Source: Leisingera sp. ANG-Vp (GTDB taxonomy: Bacteria > Pseudomonadota > Alphaproteobacteria > Rhodobacterales > Rhodobacteraceae). From it: DNA of 44,613 nt. The notes under the pieces are model-generated. The model did no database searches, was not told where the DNA came from, and saw nothing but the letters and a program-made list of their open reading frames with translations. The DNA is taken from contig NZ_JWLD01000018.1 of assembly GCF_000813725.1 (NCBI RefSeq), positions 1 through 44,613 on the forward strand. The letters run 5' to 3'. Numbering within the stretch: the stretch's first letter is position 1; every line of letters starts with the position of its first letter. Made by a program: the position numbers and the translations under genes. Below are positions 1 to 9,841 of the stretch, piece by piece.

Positions 1-1
1 C

Positions 2-346
2 CGCCGCGCCGGGATCGAGCCGCTGCTGAACGGCCACCCCTACGGCGCCGTCTACCTGATCGGCCCCACCCGCGCGCCGATCGGCTATATCGTGATCACC
101 TTCGGCTGGTCGGTGGAGTTCGGCGGCATGGACGGCTTTGTGGATGAGCTGTACATCCGCCCCGCCGTGCGCGGCCGGGGCATCGCCACCGAGGTGCTGA
201 CCGAACTGCCCAAGTCTTTGGCCAGTGCAGGCATGCGTGCCCTGCACCTGGAAGTGGACCGCGAGAATGAGACCGCCCAGCGGCTGTACCTGCGCACCCG
301 GTTCCAGCCGCGCGGCAAATACATCCTGATGACCAAGGAACTCTAG
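2..346 (+). CDS. GNAT family N-acetyltransferase, C-terminal part (5' end outside window)
   Basis: The reading frame is open from the first bases of the window to a TAG at 344-346, so only the last 114 residues are present and the start lies upstream. The visible part carries the acetyl-CoA binding region of the GNAT fold: a strand ending in DELYIRP, followed by VRGRGIATEVL (the Q/R-x-x-G-x-G/A loop), and a late segment ENETAQRLYLRTRFQPRG typical of the final helix and strand. GNAT enzymes transfer an acetyl group from acetyl-CoA to an amine. The substrate cannot be read from the sequence. It runs towards the next gene, another GNAT on the opposite strand, with only 13 bp between their stops. 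Confidence 0.8.
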   Translation, partial: RRAGIEPLLNGHPYGAVYLIGPTRAPIGYIVITFGWSVEFGGMDGFVDELYIRPAVRGRGIATEVLTELPKSLASAGMRALHLEVDRENETAQRLYLRTRFQPRGKYILMTKEL

Positions 347-359
347 GCCAAGACCCGCC

Positions 360-821
360 CTACAGCAGGCAGCGCAGCCGCGGCCCGACTTCCGAAAACC
401 CGCAGCGCTGGTAAAAGGCCAGCGTCCGCTGCCAGGCCGGCTGGTCCGGCGCGCCAACTTCCAGACGCTTCCAGCCCTGCTTGCGGCCATGCTCCGCCGC
501 GGCAGAAACCAGCGCTGCTGCTACTCCTTGCGACCGCCAGTCCGGCTCTACATACAGCTCGGTAATCTCCCCGAAGCGCCCGCCAGCGTAAACAGCCGCA
601 CATTCGTTCAGCATCAGCACGCCAACCGGCCTCTCGAGGCTGTAAGCTGCAAATCCGCAGACACGGCCAGAGGCCAGCAGCTCATGCGCAACAGGTTCCA
701 GCGGAGCCGGATCGCAAGCTTCACCGCCTGACAGCTCCTCCAGCAGTGCTGCAATGAAACGCGCAGCCAGTTGTGCGCCGCCCTCTTCCATTTGCTGGAC
801 ACGTATCGATATGCCGGACAA
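360..821 (-). CDS. GNAT family N-acetyltransferase
   Basis: A 153-residue protein with a complete GNAT domain. The acetyl-CoA loop is seen in ITELYVEPDWRSQGVAAALV, and the C-terminal part has the usual FYQRCGFSEVG motif. I chose the TTG at 821 because GGAGG sits five bases upstream and translation then begins SGISIRVQQMEEG, as in related proteins. An in-frame ATG further upstream (932) would add 37 residues without GNAT similarity. The substrate is unknown. It is convergent with the partial GNAT gene at the window edge, and the two are not obvious recent duplicates. Confidence 0.8.
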   Translation of the reverse strand: MSGISIRVQQMEEGGAQLAARFIAALLEELSGGEACDPAPLEPVAHELLASGRVCGFAAYSLERPVGVLMLNECAAVYAGGRFGEITELYVEPDWRSQGVAAALVSAAAEHGRKQGWKRLEVGAPDQPAWQRTLAFYQRCGFSEVGPRLRCLL

Positions 822-953
822 TTCAGCCTCCAGGAACTCCACCCAAAATTTGATCAAATCATAGGCGTGAGGCGGCTTCTGGTCCAGCCCCGGATCAACG
901 GCGCCCTGCCCCGGCCAGGGCGCCTGCTGCACCGGATGGTCCCCCGCGTCAGC

Positions 954-1121
954 TCATAGTCCCGGCATCAGCATATAGTCCGCGGACATGTTCATCCGCA
1001 TGACCGGATCGCTTTCAGAGGCAGGCTGGCCGCTGAAGGGGTAAACCCCTGCTCCGCTGCATCCCAGAAGTGTTGAAAGAATTGCACAGATCGCCACTGT
1101 GCGCAGAACCCGCGTCTTCAT
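954..1121 (-). CDS. Small secreted lipoprotein, function unknown
   Basis: A 55-residue protein that begins MKTRVLRTVAICAILSTLLG and continues C-S-G, a short lipoprotein signal peptide with a lipobox (L-L-G-C). The mature part is only about 34 residues and includes an unusual Met-rich end (VMRMNMSADYMLMPGL). The ATG at 1121 is preceded by GGGGAA at a normal distance. A longer frame reaching 1208 lacks a signal sequence at its own start and is rejected. The protein would be lipid-anchored at the inner or outer membrane. I do not recognise a family. The Met-rich tail could bind copper, but this is only a guess. Confidence 0.6.
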   Translation of the reverse strand: MKTRVLRTVAICAILSTLLGCSGAGVYPFSGQPASESDPVMRMNMSADYMLMPGL

Positions 1122-1223
1122 GGCCTGTTCCCCTTTCCCGCAGCACCTGCTGCGCAAGGCAAACTTAACATAACGCTGATGTGACAGTCTGTGATCCGGA
1201 CCACACAAGACCCGGAAGAATGG

Positions 1224-1688
1224 CTACAGAAACACGTAGTCCTTGAAGGTTGCCGCCTCGCCCAGTTTCCGGCCATCCGGCCCCAGCAGCGGCCAGATCA
1301 CCGCATTGAGGATCTCAAACCGCTTTCCCGATGCGCTGATCCGCACCCCGGCGTAATTGCTGATGAAGCCCTTGGCCCGCATCTCGGCAAACATCGCGTC
1401 CCGCTGGCCGCGGTGCGCGGGCTCTGCCGTCAGCCGCGATGGCATTGCGATGAGCTGATCCCAGCCCATCTCCCACAGGTCCTGCGCTGCCAGGTTTCCA
1501 TAAGTCAGGATCGGGTCTGCATCCGTGCTGTGCGACAGCACCGGAAACGGCGCGCGGTACAGCGCCTCAGCATCCGCGCCATCCAGCAGCGGGCGCCCTG
1601 TCACCTTAGCAAAAGACGACAGCAGCAGATCTGCGTGAGCCGCTTGGAAACCATTGTCCAGACCAGGGGTTTTCAATTGATCCGCCAC
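1224..1688 (-). CDS. MEKHLA domain-containing (PAS-like) protein
   Basis: A 154-residue soluble protein resembling the MEKHLA domain family, a PAS-related sensory fold also found at the C-terminus of plant HD-ZIP III proteins and as a stand-alone protein in bacteria. Visible elements are DPILTYGNLAAQDLWEMGWD (a PAS-like core), AHRGQRDAMFAEMRAKGFI and the terminal strand. The start is GTG at 1688 with GAGG eight bases upstream. That ribosome site overlaps the stop of the gene before it (gap 10 bp), so the two are probably co-transcribed. The ligand and partner are unknown. Confidence 0.75.
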   Translation of the reverse strand: MADQLKTPGLDNGFQAAHADLLLSSFAKVTGRPLLDGADAEALYRAPFPVLSHSTDADPILTYGNLAAQDLWEMGWDQLIAMPSRLTAEPAHRGQRDAMFAEMRAKGFISNYAGVRISASGKRFEILNAVIWPLLGPDGRKLGEAATFKDYVFL

Positions 1689-1698
1689 TCTCGTCGCC

Positions 1699-2013
1699 TC
1701 AAAACGGCAAGCATTTCTTGCCGGCGGCCTGTTCCAGTTTCTTGATCTGGAGGCTGGCGCGCCCCTTGGGCTTCAGGGCATTGGCTTCTTCTTCACGGTC
1801 GACCCCGTCGTTCCAGCTCTGGAACAGAAGCCCCCGCACGTCGTCATCCAGGATGTCTTCCGCCAGATCATAGATGCACAGGCACATCGTCATACCAGGC
1901 GCCTCGCCGTCGCGGTGCTTTGCAAGGTTCCGGCAGGTTTCTTTGGCACTTGGTGCAGCATTGGCGGCGGCGGCGCCCAGCGAAATCAGCACGGAAAGGA
2001 AAATGGTTTTCAT
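1699..2013 (-). CDS. Small secreted/periplasmic protein, function unknown
   Basis: A 104-residue protein with a clear Sec signal peptide (MKTIFLSVLISLGAAAANA, cleavage after ANA). The mature part carries four cysteines (ETC, MCLC and a last one in KKC near the end), suggesting disulfides in the periplasm. It is rich in charged residues. I do not recognise a family. It is the first gene of a probable two-gene unit with the MEKHLA protein, starting 27 bp beyond the terminator-like hairpin that follows enolase. Confidence 0.65.
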   Translation of the reverse strand: MKTIFLSVLISLGAAAANAAPSAKETCRNLAKHRDGEAPGMTMCLCIYDLAEDILDDDVRGLLFQSWNDGVDREEEANALKPKGRASLQIKKLEQAAGKKCLPF

Positions 2014-2030
2014 CTGTTAGTCCGGAATCT

Positions 2031-2069
2031 GCAAAAGAATACCCCCGGCCCTTGTCCGGGACCGGGGGC
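2031..2069 (-). terminator. Rho-independent terminator of eno
   Basis: On the minus strand the stem CCCCCGG/CCGGGGG, extended by an inner CCCG/CGGG pairing, is followed by ATTCTTTT. It lies about 50 bp beyond the enolase stop and before the next minus-strand gene, so it should end enolase transcription. Confidence 0.75.
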
Positions 2070-2120
2070 AGCTGCGCCTCAGATTTGCCGAGGCACAGCG
2101 TCTTGGTCAAGCGTCCGCTA

Positions 2121-3446
<1,326 letters not shown>

Positions 3447-3571
3447 TCATACCAGCCGCTGCCGGAAAGTAAACCGGCTGCGTTATCGCTAACACGCATA
3501 AAAGCGGCGGTTTAGGGCTAACATTGCCCTGTTTGCGCCAACAGGGTCAGACAAATGCGCAGGCCGCTGCC

Positions 3572-4471
3572 TTAGGCCGCAGCCGCTGCCGCTGCCGCAC
3601 GGCGGGCCCGCCGTGCCAGCCGCTGCTCGCGGACAAAGGTGTAAAGACCGGAGCCGATGATCAGCGCCGCCCCTGCCAGAGTCAGCGTATCGGGGCGCTC
3701 GCCAAAGACGATGACCCCCACCAGAATCGAGAACAGCAGCCTGGTGTAGCGGAACGGGGTGACCGCCGAGGCATCGCCGATCCGCATCGCCACTACGATG
3801 CCGTAATACCCCATGACGCCAAAGACGATGCCGCCCAGCATCATGCCGTATTCGCTGCCCTCCAGCATGCGGGCCTCGCCCGGGGTAAAGGCCAGCAGCA
3901 GCCCGCCCGCCAGAATGAGCGACAGGTAGGCCTGAAAGCTGACAACCGAGGAAGGCACCGCGCTGTCCATCACCCGGGTCATCAGATCGCGCGCCGCCAC
4001 GCCCAGCACCGCAACAAGCACCAGCAGGGCTGCAGGTTCAAAACCATCCAGCCCGGGCCGGATGATCAGCAGCACGCCGGCAAAGCCGGTGCAAATCGCC
4101 AGCCAGCGCCGCCAGCCCACGTCCTCGCCCAGAAACAGCGCCGCGCCCATGGTGATCACCAGCGGTGTCGCCTGAAACACCGCCGCAACAGTGGAGATGT
4201 CCACCAGCGCCAGCGCCGAGGCAAACCCCATGGCTGAGACCGCCTCGGTTCCCGCCCGCAGAACCGGCTTCATCCGCCAGGCCCGCGGCGCAAACAAAGC
4301 GTTGCCCTGCATCTTGGCCATCACCGCGAAAATCAGCCCGCAGCCGACACCCAGGCAAATCAGGATCTCGCCGACCGGAATGGTGCCCGCCAATCGCTTG
4401 ATGAACATGTCTTCAAACGTAAAAAACGCCATCGAGGCAATAACCAGCAAAATGCCGTGCAGGTTGTTCAT
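3572..4471 (-). CDS. DMT-superfamily (EamA-type) permease
   Basis: A 299-residue protein with ten predicted membrane helices in two repeats, each matching the EamA (DUF6) domain: repeat 1 runs roughly from residue 5 to 135 and repeat 2 from 145 to 280. Helix ends such as QATPLVITMGAALFLGE and PFRYTRLLFSILVGVIVFGE are typical of the family, which exports amino acids, metabolites or drugs. The chosen ATG (4471) gives MNNLHGILLVIASMAFF; a longer frame to 4522 adds a non-hydrophobic tail. The C-terminus ends with an odd Arg-rich and poly-Ala tail (RRARRAAAAAAAA). The substrate is unknown. A possible operator lies upstream at 4591-4609. Confidence 0.85.
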   Translation of the reverse strand: MNNLHGILLVIASMAFFTFEDMFIKRLAGTIPVGEILICLGVGCGLIFAVMAKMQGNALFAPRAWRMKPVLRAGTEAVSAMGFASALALVDISTVAAVFQATPLVITMGAALFLGEDVGWRRWLAICTGFAGVLLIIRPGLDGFEPAALLVLVAVLGVAARDLMTRVMDSAVPSSVVSFQAYLSLILAGGLLLAFTPGEARMLEGSEYGMMLGGIVFGVMGYYGIVVAMRIGDASAVTPFRYTRLLFSILVGVIVFGERPDTLTLAGAALIIGSGLYTFVREQRLARRARRAAAAAAAA

Positions 4472-4590
4472 GTCGCGCGTCCCATATTCCAGTCCGGCAG
4501 GATACCGGAGCCATCCGGGCACATGACATCACCGCCGGAGACCGGGCAACTCCGTTTCCGACCCGCTTTCATGACAAGACGTGAGCATAC

Positions 4591-4609
4591 ATATCAACGC
4601 CTGTGATAT
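4591..4609. promoter_or_regulatory. Inverted repeat upstream of the DMT permease
   Basis: ATATCA and TGATAT face each other with a 7-base spacer, about 120 bp before the permease ATG, in a stretch much more AT-rich than its surroundings. It could be a regulator site. It is short enough to be chance. Confidence 0.25.
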
Positions 4610-4718
4610 ATGGGGCGGATAACAGCAAGGAATCTCAGGGGCCGGCCTGGTTTCCTGCCCGGAACACATGCTTCCAAAGACATCACCGGGCAGAAAACAC
4701 ACCCGGCAAGCGCCCGGC

Positions 4719-5132
4719 TTACCCCTCTTTGCGCGGCACCCCGTAAAGCTCCAGCTTATGGCCGCGCAGTTCATAGCCCAGCTTGCGGGCGATCTTCTCC
4801 TGCAGCGCTTCGATCTCGGGGTCGCAGAACTCGATCACCTCGCCGGTATTCATGTCGATCAGGTGATCATGATGCTCGCGCTCTGCGTCCTCATAGCGCG
4901 CGCGCCCGTCGCCGAACTCCAGACGCTCCAGAATGCCTGCCTCTTCAAACAGCTTCACGGTACGGTAGACCGTGGCAATGGAAATTCCTGCATCCATCGC
5001 GCTGGCGCGGGCATAAAGCTCTTCCACATCCGGGTGATCATCGCTTTCCTGCAGCACCCGTGCAATCACACGGCGCTGGCCGGTCATGCGCAGCCCCTTG
5101 GCCTCGCAGCGGGCGATAATCGTCTCTGGCAT
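4719..5132 (-). CDS. fur: Fur family metalloregulator, probably the manganese-responsive Mur
   Basis: A 137-residue Fur-family repressor. The winged helix is seen in LRMTGQRRVIARVL and ISIATVYRTVKLFEEAGIL, and the metal and dimer region in EHHDHLIDMNTGEVIEFCD followed by EIEALQEKIARKLGY. It lacks the paired CxxC zinc motifs of many Fur proteins, and overall it resembles the alphaproteobacterial Fur/Mur branch, where the protein mainly represses manganese uptake (sit/mnt) genes. The assignment Mur versus Fur is by family resemblance. The start at 5132 has TGAGGA just upstream; a second ATG 12 bases earlier (5144) is possible. It is divergent from the helicase, with 350 bp between starts. Confidence 0.9.
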   Translation of the reverse strand: MPETIIARCEAKGLRMTGQRRVIARVLQESDDHPDVEELYARASAMDAGISIATVYRTVKLFEEAGILERLEFGDGRARYEDAEREHHDHLIDMNTGEVIEFCDPEIEALQEKIARKLGYELRGHKLELYGVPRKEG

Positions 5133-5482
5133 CGGTGTCCTCATGAAGTTCTGGTCCACCTCTTTAACGGATGCAAATGGCCGCGAAAACCGGGTTTCTG
5201 AGGGATATTGGCTTGACATGCGCTTTATCCACAGCCATGTGGCGCCCAGGCATCCCTCCCTGCCGCGTGAGCAGAGACCGAAACCGGCCGCACCGCAACA
5301 GCGTGCTGAACCGTCCGGGGTCTAGTGACATGCCGCCGTTCCCAAAATCACGCGTGGGGATTGCAGAGGCCAGCGGCCTGGCATCCGGCCAGCGCGCGTG
5401 TGAGGCTCCTGCCCCGCAAGACACCGCTGCACAGGCAGCGGCACCGGCCCGTGCTGAATGGCGGGCTGTGAAAGGACGAGAC
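5133..5482. other. Intergenic region between fur and the DEAD-box helicase
   Basis: 350 bp between divergent starts. The frame upstream of the helicase GTG is open but reads as low-similarity Pro/Arg-rich sequence, so I treat it as untranslated leader. A TTGACA at 5213-5218 could be a -35 element for the helicase, but I see no convincing -10 at 16-18 bp. No gene, repeat or RNA was recognised here. Confidence 0.4.
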
Positions 5483-6787
5483 GTGACAGAATTTTCGACC
5501 ATGGGGCTGCCTGAAAAGCTCCTGAACCGGCTGAAGGACATGGGTCTGAACGACCCCACCCCGATCCAGGCCCGTGCCATCCCGCATGCGCTGAACGGCA
5601 AGGACGTGCTGGGCCTGGCCCAGACCGGCACCGGCAAGACTGCTGCCTTTGGCGTGCCGCTGGTCGCCCGCATGCTGGAATACGGCCGCAAGCCCGCCGC
5701 GATGACCGTGCGCGGCCTGGTGCTGGCGCCCACCCGCGAGCTGGCCAACCAGATCGCCGACACCCTGAAGGGCCTGACGGAAAACACCCCGATGAAAGTG
5801 GGGCTGGTGGTTGGCGGTGTTTCCATCAACCCACAGATTGCCCGCATCGCCAAAGGCACCGACATCCTGGTTGCCACCCCCGGCCGCCTGATCGACATCC
5901 TCGACCGCGGCGCGCTGGACCTTGGCTCCTGCGATTTCCTGGTGCTGGACGAAGCCGACCAGATGCTGGATCTCGGCTTCATCCACACGCTGCGCAAGAT
6001 TGCGGCGCTGATCCCGGAAGAGCGCCAGACCATGCTGTTCTCGGCCACCATGCCCAAGCAGATGAACGAGATCGCGAATTCTTACCTGCAAAGCCCGGTG
6101 CGGATCGAAGTCTCGCCCCCGGGCAAGGCTGCCGACAAGATTACCCAATCGGTGCATTTCATTGCCAAGGCCGAAAAGCTGAACCTGCTGAAGGAGCTGC
6201 TGGACGGACACAAGGATGAGCGCACCCTGGTCTTCGGCCGCACCAAATGGGGCATGGAAAAGCTGATGAAGACGCTGGACAAGGCGGGCTTTGCAGCCGC
6301 GGCCATCCACGGCAACAAGAGCCAGGGCCAGCGCGAGCGGGCACTGGCGGCTTTCAAGGCCGGCGAGATCAAGGTCCTGGTGGCCACCGACGTTGCAGCG
6401 CGCGGCCTCGACATTCCGGACGTGAAATACGTCTATAACTACGAGCTGCCTAACGTGCCGGACGCCTATGTCCACCGCATCGGCCGCACCGCCCGCGCGG
6501 GCAAAGACGGCCAGGCCGTGGCCTTCTGCGCGCCGGATGAAATGGACGACCTGAAAGCAATCCAGAAAGTGATGAAGCTCACCATCCCCGTGGCCTCCGG
6601 CCGCGCCTGGGAAGCCATGCCCGATCCAGCGGCACCTGCAGGCAAACCGGGCGGCCGCCGCGGCGGTCCCGGCGGCAAGCCGGGCGGTTTCAGGCGCCGC
6701 GGCGGAGGTGGCGGCGGCCAGGGAAAACCCCAGGGCGGAAAACCGGGCGGCCAGCGCCGCGGCGGCGCCAAGCAGCGCGCCCGCTGA
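5483..6787 (+). CDS. DEAD-box ATP-dependent RNA helicase (RhlE-like)
   Basis: A 434-residue helicase with all motifs in order: Q motif (NDPTPIQARAIP), Walker A (AQTGTGKT), PTRELA, TPGR, DEAD (VLDEADQML), SAT, and in the second lobe HGNKSQGQRE, ATDVAARGLD and HRIGRTARAG. The last 65 residues are a basic Gly/Arg-rich tail (GGRRGGPGGKPGG and similar), typical of RhlE-type proteins and probably used for RNA binding. I chose the GTG at 5483 because AAGGACGAG precedes it and it gives MTEFSTMGLPEKLL; the frame is open upstream to 5171 without family similarity. Likely role: remodelling rRNA or mRNA structure. Repeat element A1 follows directly. Confidence 0.95.
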   Translation: MTEFSTMGLPEKLLNRLKDMGLNDPTPIQARAIPHALNGKDVLGLAQTGTGKTAAFGVPLVARMLEYGRKPAAMTVRGLVLAPTRELANQIADTLKGLTENTPMKVGLVVGGVSINPQIARIAKGTDILVATPGRLIDILDRGALDLGSCDFLVLDEADQMLDLGFIHTLRKIAALIPEERQTMLFSATMPKQMNEIANSYLQSPVRIEVSPPGKAADKITQSVHFIAKAEKLNLLKELLDGHKDERTLVFGRTKWGMEKLMKTLDKAGFAAAAIHGNKSQGQRERALAAFKAGEIKVLVATDVAARGLDIPDVKYVYNYELPNVPDAYVHRIGRTARAGKDGQAVAFCAPDEMDDLKAIQKVMKLTIPVASGRAWEAMPDPAAPAGKPGGRRGGPGGKPGGFRRRGGGGGGQGKPQGGKPGGQRRGGAKQRAR

Positions 6788-6804
6788 TCCTGCGGGAAAA
6801 CCTC

Positions 6805-7018
6805 CGGCAGCGCCGGGTCAAGGGTCCCGCAGGGACCGCGCGGCACGCGCGGCTTGCCCTTGACGCGGCACTGCCGCCCTTCAAACCCGAACACGCGCTT
6901 AAGGGCAAACCTGCCCTTAAGCGCCTCTCAGCAGAAAACCCTGCGCTGCGCAGCAGCGCCAGGCCCAAGGCCGCAAAAAGGCGGATTGGCGCAGCCAATC
7001 CGCCTGCGGGCGCGGGAG
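6805..7018 (+). repeat. Intergenic repeat family A, copy 1 (full length)
   Basis: A 214-bp composite of hairpins directly after the helicase stop. Outer arms at 6805-6824 and 6857-6876 pair at 18 of 20 positions. Hairpin I at 6895-6924 is a perfect 13-bp stem with loop AACC. Hairpin II at 6943-6959 is GCGCTGC-GCA-GCAGCGC. Hairpin III at 6980-7004 is a perfect 10-bp stem (GGCGGATTGG) with loop CGCAG. It ends with GCGGGCGCGGGAG. The same order of elements recurs at 14184-14306 and 16285-16496. No T-run follows, so it is not a standard terminator. Confidence 0.85.
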
Positions 7019-7040
7019 ATTCTCCCCGCTCCTTTCAACC

Positions 7041-7760
7041 TTACGCCAGCTGCAAGTCGGCCCAGACCGGCAAATGGTCCGAAGCGATATGCGCCGGCCG
7101 CCTTACATGCACCCCATGCGCCACTGCTGTCAGGCGCCGGCAATGGGCAATGCGGTCCAAGGCCCCCAAGGGCCGCAGCGCCGGGAAACTGGGCCGGGCC
7201 GGCAGGAAGGTCAGCGCCGGAGCGATATGCTCAAGCACCGGCCTGCGCGACCATTCATTGAAATCCCCTGCCAGTACCACTGCTGTGTCCTCTGCTTCTG
7301 CCGCCCGCGCCAGCGCATGCATCTGTTCGCGCCGCGCCCGGCCGGTGAGCCCCAGATGCGTACCGATCACCTTCAGCGGCCCCAGCGGGCTGTCCAGCAG
7401 CACCCAGACCGCGCCGCGCGGCTCCAGCCCGGGCAGCGGAATATGGCCCTTGTCCTGCACAGTCACCTGCCCCCGGAACAGCACCGCATTGCCATGCCAG
7501 CCCAGCGAGCCCGCGCCGCCCAGATCTGCGGCCTGCCAGCCGGTCTCTTCAACCAGGAAATGCGGCAGCGCCGCGGGCCGCGGCGGCAGCCGCTTGTCGG
7601 CCTCCTGCACCACAACCACGTCAGCACCCAGGCCCGCCATCACCTGCAGCGTCCGCTCAGGCCTGCGGCGCAGGTCCATGCCGATGCATTTCTGGATGTT
7701 ATAGCTGGCAATCCGCAGGCTGCCCGGCGGCGGGTTTGATATCTGCTGATCCCGGCCCAT
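7041..7760 (-). CDS. Endonuclease/exonuclease/phosphatase family protein
   Basis: A 239-residue protein of the EEP (DNase I-like) fold. The metal and active-site motifs appear in order: IASYNIQKCIG, VVVVQEAD, VIGTHLGLTG, VLAGDFNEWS, GALDRIAH and SDHLPVWADL. Family members include metal-dependent phosphodiesterases acting on nucleic acids or phospholipids; this short intracellular type has no known substrate. The ATG at 7760 was chosen because the extra 33 residues of the longer frame are not conserved-looking. It is convergent with the helicase (repeat A1 between them) and 138 bp downstream of selO on the same strand. Confidence 0.85.
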   Translation of the reverse strand: MGRDQQISNPPPGSLRIASYNIQKCIGMDLRRRPERTLQVMAGLGADVVVVQEADKRLPPRPAALPHFLVEETGWQAADLGGAGSLGWHGNAVLFRGQVTVQDKGHIPLPGLEPRGAVWVLLDSPLGPLKVIGTHLGLTGRARREQMHALARAAEAEDTAVVLAGDFNEWSRRPVLEHIAPALTFLPARPSFPALRPLGALDRIAHCRRLTAVAHGVHVRRPAHIASDHLPVWADLQLA

Positions 7761-7898
7761 GCCCCAGTGTGCGACGGGAGCCGCCCCCGGCACAACAGGC
7801 TTTGCAAACCGGGCCGGAAGAAAGGGGGCTGTCTGCCCCCTCTTGAGCCTTTGGCTCAATTCACCCCCGAGGGTATTTTGAACCAGAAAGAAACAGCA

Positions 7899-9317
7899 TT
7901 AGGTGCCGCAGAAGGTTGCCTGCACCACTTCATCCGGCAGCGGCGGGCGCTGCAGGTCCGCGTGGTCCGGCTGATCTTGATACGGATTGGCCAGAACCTC
8001 GCTCAAGCGGTGGAACAGCGTGTAGTCCCCTGCGACGGCACCCGCGATCATTTCCTCAATCCGGTGGTTGCGCGGGATGAAGGCCGGGCTAGCAGCGCGC
8101 ATCACCGCTTGCGGATCCGGCTCATTCTGCAACCGGGCCTGCCAGCCCTCAGCCCAAGCATCAAAGGCCGCCGGATCGGTGAACTGATCCCGCGCGGTTC
8201 CATCCGCCAGTCCGCGGAACGTATTGGTGAAATCGCTCTGGTTCTCTGCCATCCGCCCCAGCAGGGAGGTGACCAGCTCCAGGTCCCCCTCCTGCGCAGA
8301 CGAAATCCCCAGCTTGGCACGGAACCGGCTCAGCCAGGCGCCTTCAGTCAGTTCCGGCATGGCGTGCACAATCTCCGTGGCTTCCTCCACGCCCGCCTGC
8401 GGGTCCTCCATCTGCTGGATCAGGGCGGTGGCCAGCTGAGCCAGGTTCCACACGGCAATCGTCGGCTGGTTGGCATAGGCATAGCGGCGGCCGCGGTCGA
8501 TGGACGAGAACACCGTGTGCGGATGGTAGACATCCATAAAGGCGCACGGCCCGTAGTCGATGGTCTCGCCCGAGATCGAGAAATTGTCGGTATTCATCAC
8601 CCCATGAATGAAGCCCACCCCCATCCAGGCGGCAATCAATTCTGATTGCGCATCCCGCACTGCCCGCAGCAGCCCCATCGGGCCATCTGCCTCGGGGTAG
8701 TGGCGGGCAATGGCATAGTCCGTCAGCTGCTGCAGGCTGTGCTTGTCGCCGCGGGCGGCAAAGATCTGAAACGTGCCCACCCGCAGGTGGCTTGCCGCAA
8801 CCCGGGTCAGCACCGCACCCGGCATGCCGCCCTCGCGCCAGACGGTTTCCCCGGTTTCCACCGCGGCCAGTGCACGGGTGGTGGGAATGCCAAGTGCGTG
8901 CATCGCCTCGCTCACCACATATTCGCGCAGAACCGGACCCAGCCAGGCGCGCCCGTCGCCATTGCGCGAATAGGGCGTGCGGCCCGAGCCCTTCAGCTGG
9001 ATGTCTCGGCGTTTGCCGTCGGTCCCCACAACCTCCCCCAGCAGGATCGCACGCCCGTCGCCCAGCTGCGGATTGTAGGTGCCGAACTGATGCCCGGAGT
9101 AAAGTTGCGCCAGCGGCTCCGCCCCCTCGGGCACAAGGTTGCCGCCAAAGACCTCGGCCATTTCCGCTGCCTCGCCGGGCGCGACGCCCATGGTATTTGC
9201 CAGATCTTCATTGAAGGCCGCAAGTTTCGGCGCCTTCACCGGCTGCGGCGGCAGTTTGCTGTAGAAGCCCTCCGGAAGGGCGGCATAAGTATTGTCAAAG
9301 GGGATCGTGAGTGTCAT
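7899..9317 (-). CDS. selO: Protein adenylyltransferase SelO (YdiU/UPF0061)
   Basis: A 472-residue SelO pseudokinase, close to the usual bacterial length. SelO proteins transfer AMP from ATP to Ser, Thr or Tyr of target proteins in redox control. Visible family hallmarks are [25 protein letters not shown] (nucleotide-binding Lys), [20 protein letters not shown], the metal-binding loop [19 protein letters not shown] and the late segment NPAFIPRNH-like ([15 protein letters not shown]). The C-terminus ends FCGT; the selenocysteine or redox Cys seen near the end in some relatives is represented by this Cys three residues from the end. The chosen ATG gives [20 protein letters not shown]. It is divergent from the cupin gene, 57 bp apart. 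Confidence 0.95.
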   Translation of the reverse strand: MTLTIPFDNTYAALPEGFYSKLPPQPVKAPKLAAFNEDLANTMGVAPGEAAEMAEVFGGNLVPEGAEPLAQLYSGHQFGTYNPQLGDGRAILLGEVVGTDGKRRDIQLKGSGRTPYSRNGDGRAWLGPVLREYVVSEAMHALGIPTTRALAAVETGETVWREGGMPGAVLTRVAASHLRVGTFQIFAARGDKHSLQQLTDYAIARHYPEADGPMGLLRAVRDAQSELIAAWMGVGFIHGVMNTDNFSISGETIDYGPCAFMDVYHPHTVFSSIDRGRRYAYANQPTIAVWNLAQLATALIQQMEDPQAGVEEATEIVHAMPELTEGAWLSRFRAKLGISSAQEGDLELVTSLLGRMAENQSDFTNTFRGLADGTARDQFTDPAAFDAWAEGWQARLQNEPDPQAVMRAASPAFIPRNHRIEEMIAGAVAGDYTLFHRLSEVLANPYQDQPDHADLQRPPLPDEVVQATFCGT

Positions 9318-9374
9318 GGCCCAAACATATGGCTGGGATACGGATTTACCAGCGCCAATGCAGGGAGAGCAGCA

Positions 9375-9794
9375 ATGACCGCGGATCAGATCATCGCCGA
9401 TTTGGGCCTGCAGCAGCACCCCGAGGGCGGCTGGTACAAGGAAACCTGGCGCGCATCGAATGAAGGCCGCCCCACAGGCACCTGTATTTACTTCCTTTTA
9501 AAGGAAGGCGAGAGCAGCCACTGGCACCGCGTCGACGCTGCCGAGATTTGGCTCTACCACGCAGGTGCCCCGCTGGTTTTGTCCATGGCGGCAACCGGTG
9601 AGGGCCCGGCAGAGGACCACCTGCTGACCCCGGATCTGGCCAAGGGCGCGCCGCAGCTGATCGTGCCGGAAGGCCACTGGCAGGCAGCCCGCACCACCGG
9701 GGAATACACGCTGGTCAGCTGCACTGTCTCCCCCGGCTTTCAGTTCGAGAGTTTTGAACTCGCCGCCCCCGGGTTCGACATTCCGCGCGGCTGA
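9375..9794 (+). CDS. Cupin-fold protein (DUF985-like)
   Basis: A 139-residue single-domain protein matching the cupin DUF985 family. Typical features are [15 protein letters not shown] near the N-terminus, [18 protein letters not shown] (first cupin motif with His residues), [14 protein letters not shown], and [10 protein letters not shown] with [17 protein letters not shown] at the C-terminus. The ligand is unknown; such cupins often bind a metal or small acid. The ATG at 9375 has GGGAGAG upstream. The frame is open far upstream (to 8646) antisense to selO; that part is a shadow. The desaturase gene follows by 47 bp on the same strand. Confidence 0.85.
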   Translation: MTADQIIADLGLQQHPEGGWYKETWRASNEGRPTGTCIYFLLKEGESSHWHRVDAAEIWLYHAGAPLVLSMAATGEGPAEDHLLTPDLAKGAPQLIVPEGHWQAARTTGEYTLVSCTVSPGFQFESFELAAPGFDIPRG

Positions 9795-9841
9795 GTCCGG
9801 AACTCTTGTGCGAATCAAGGCACTGGACAATACTGTCTATT

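Noticed and set aside
5171-5482. N-terminal extension of the helicase
   Set aside because: The extra 104 residues have no similarity and lie before a GTG with a good ribosome site.
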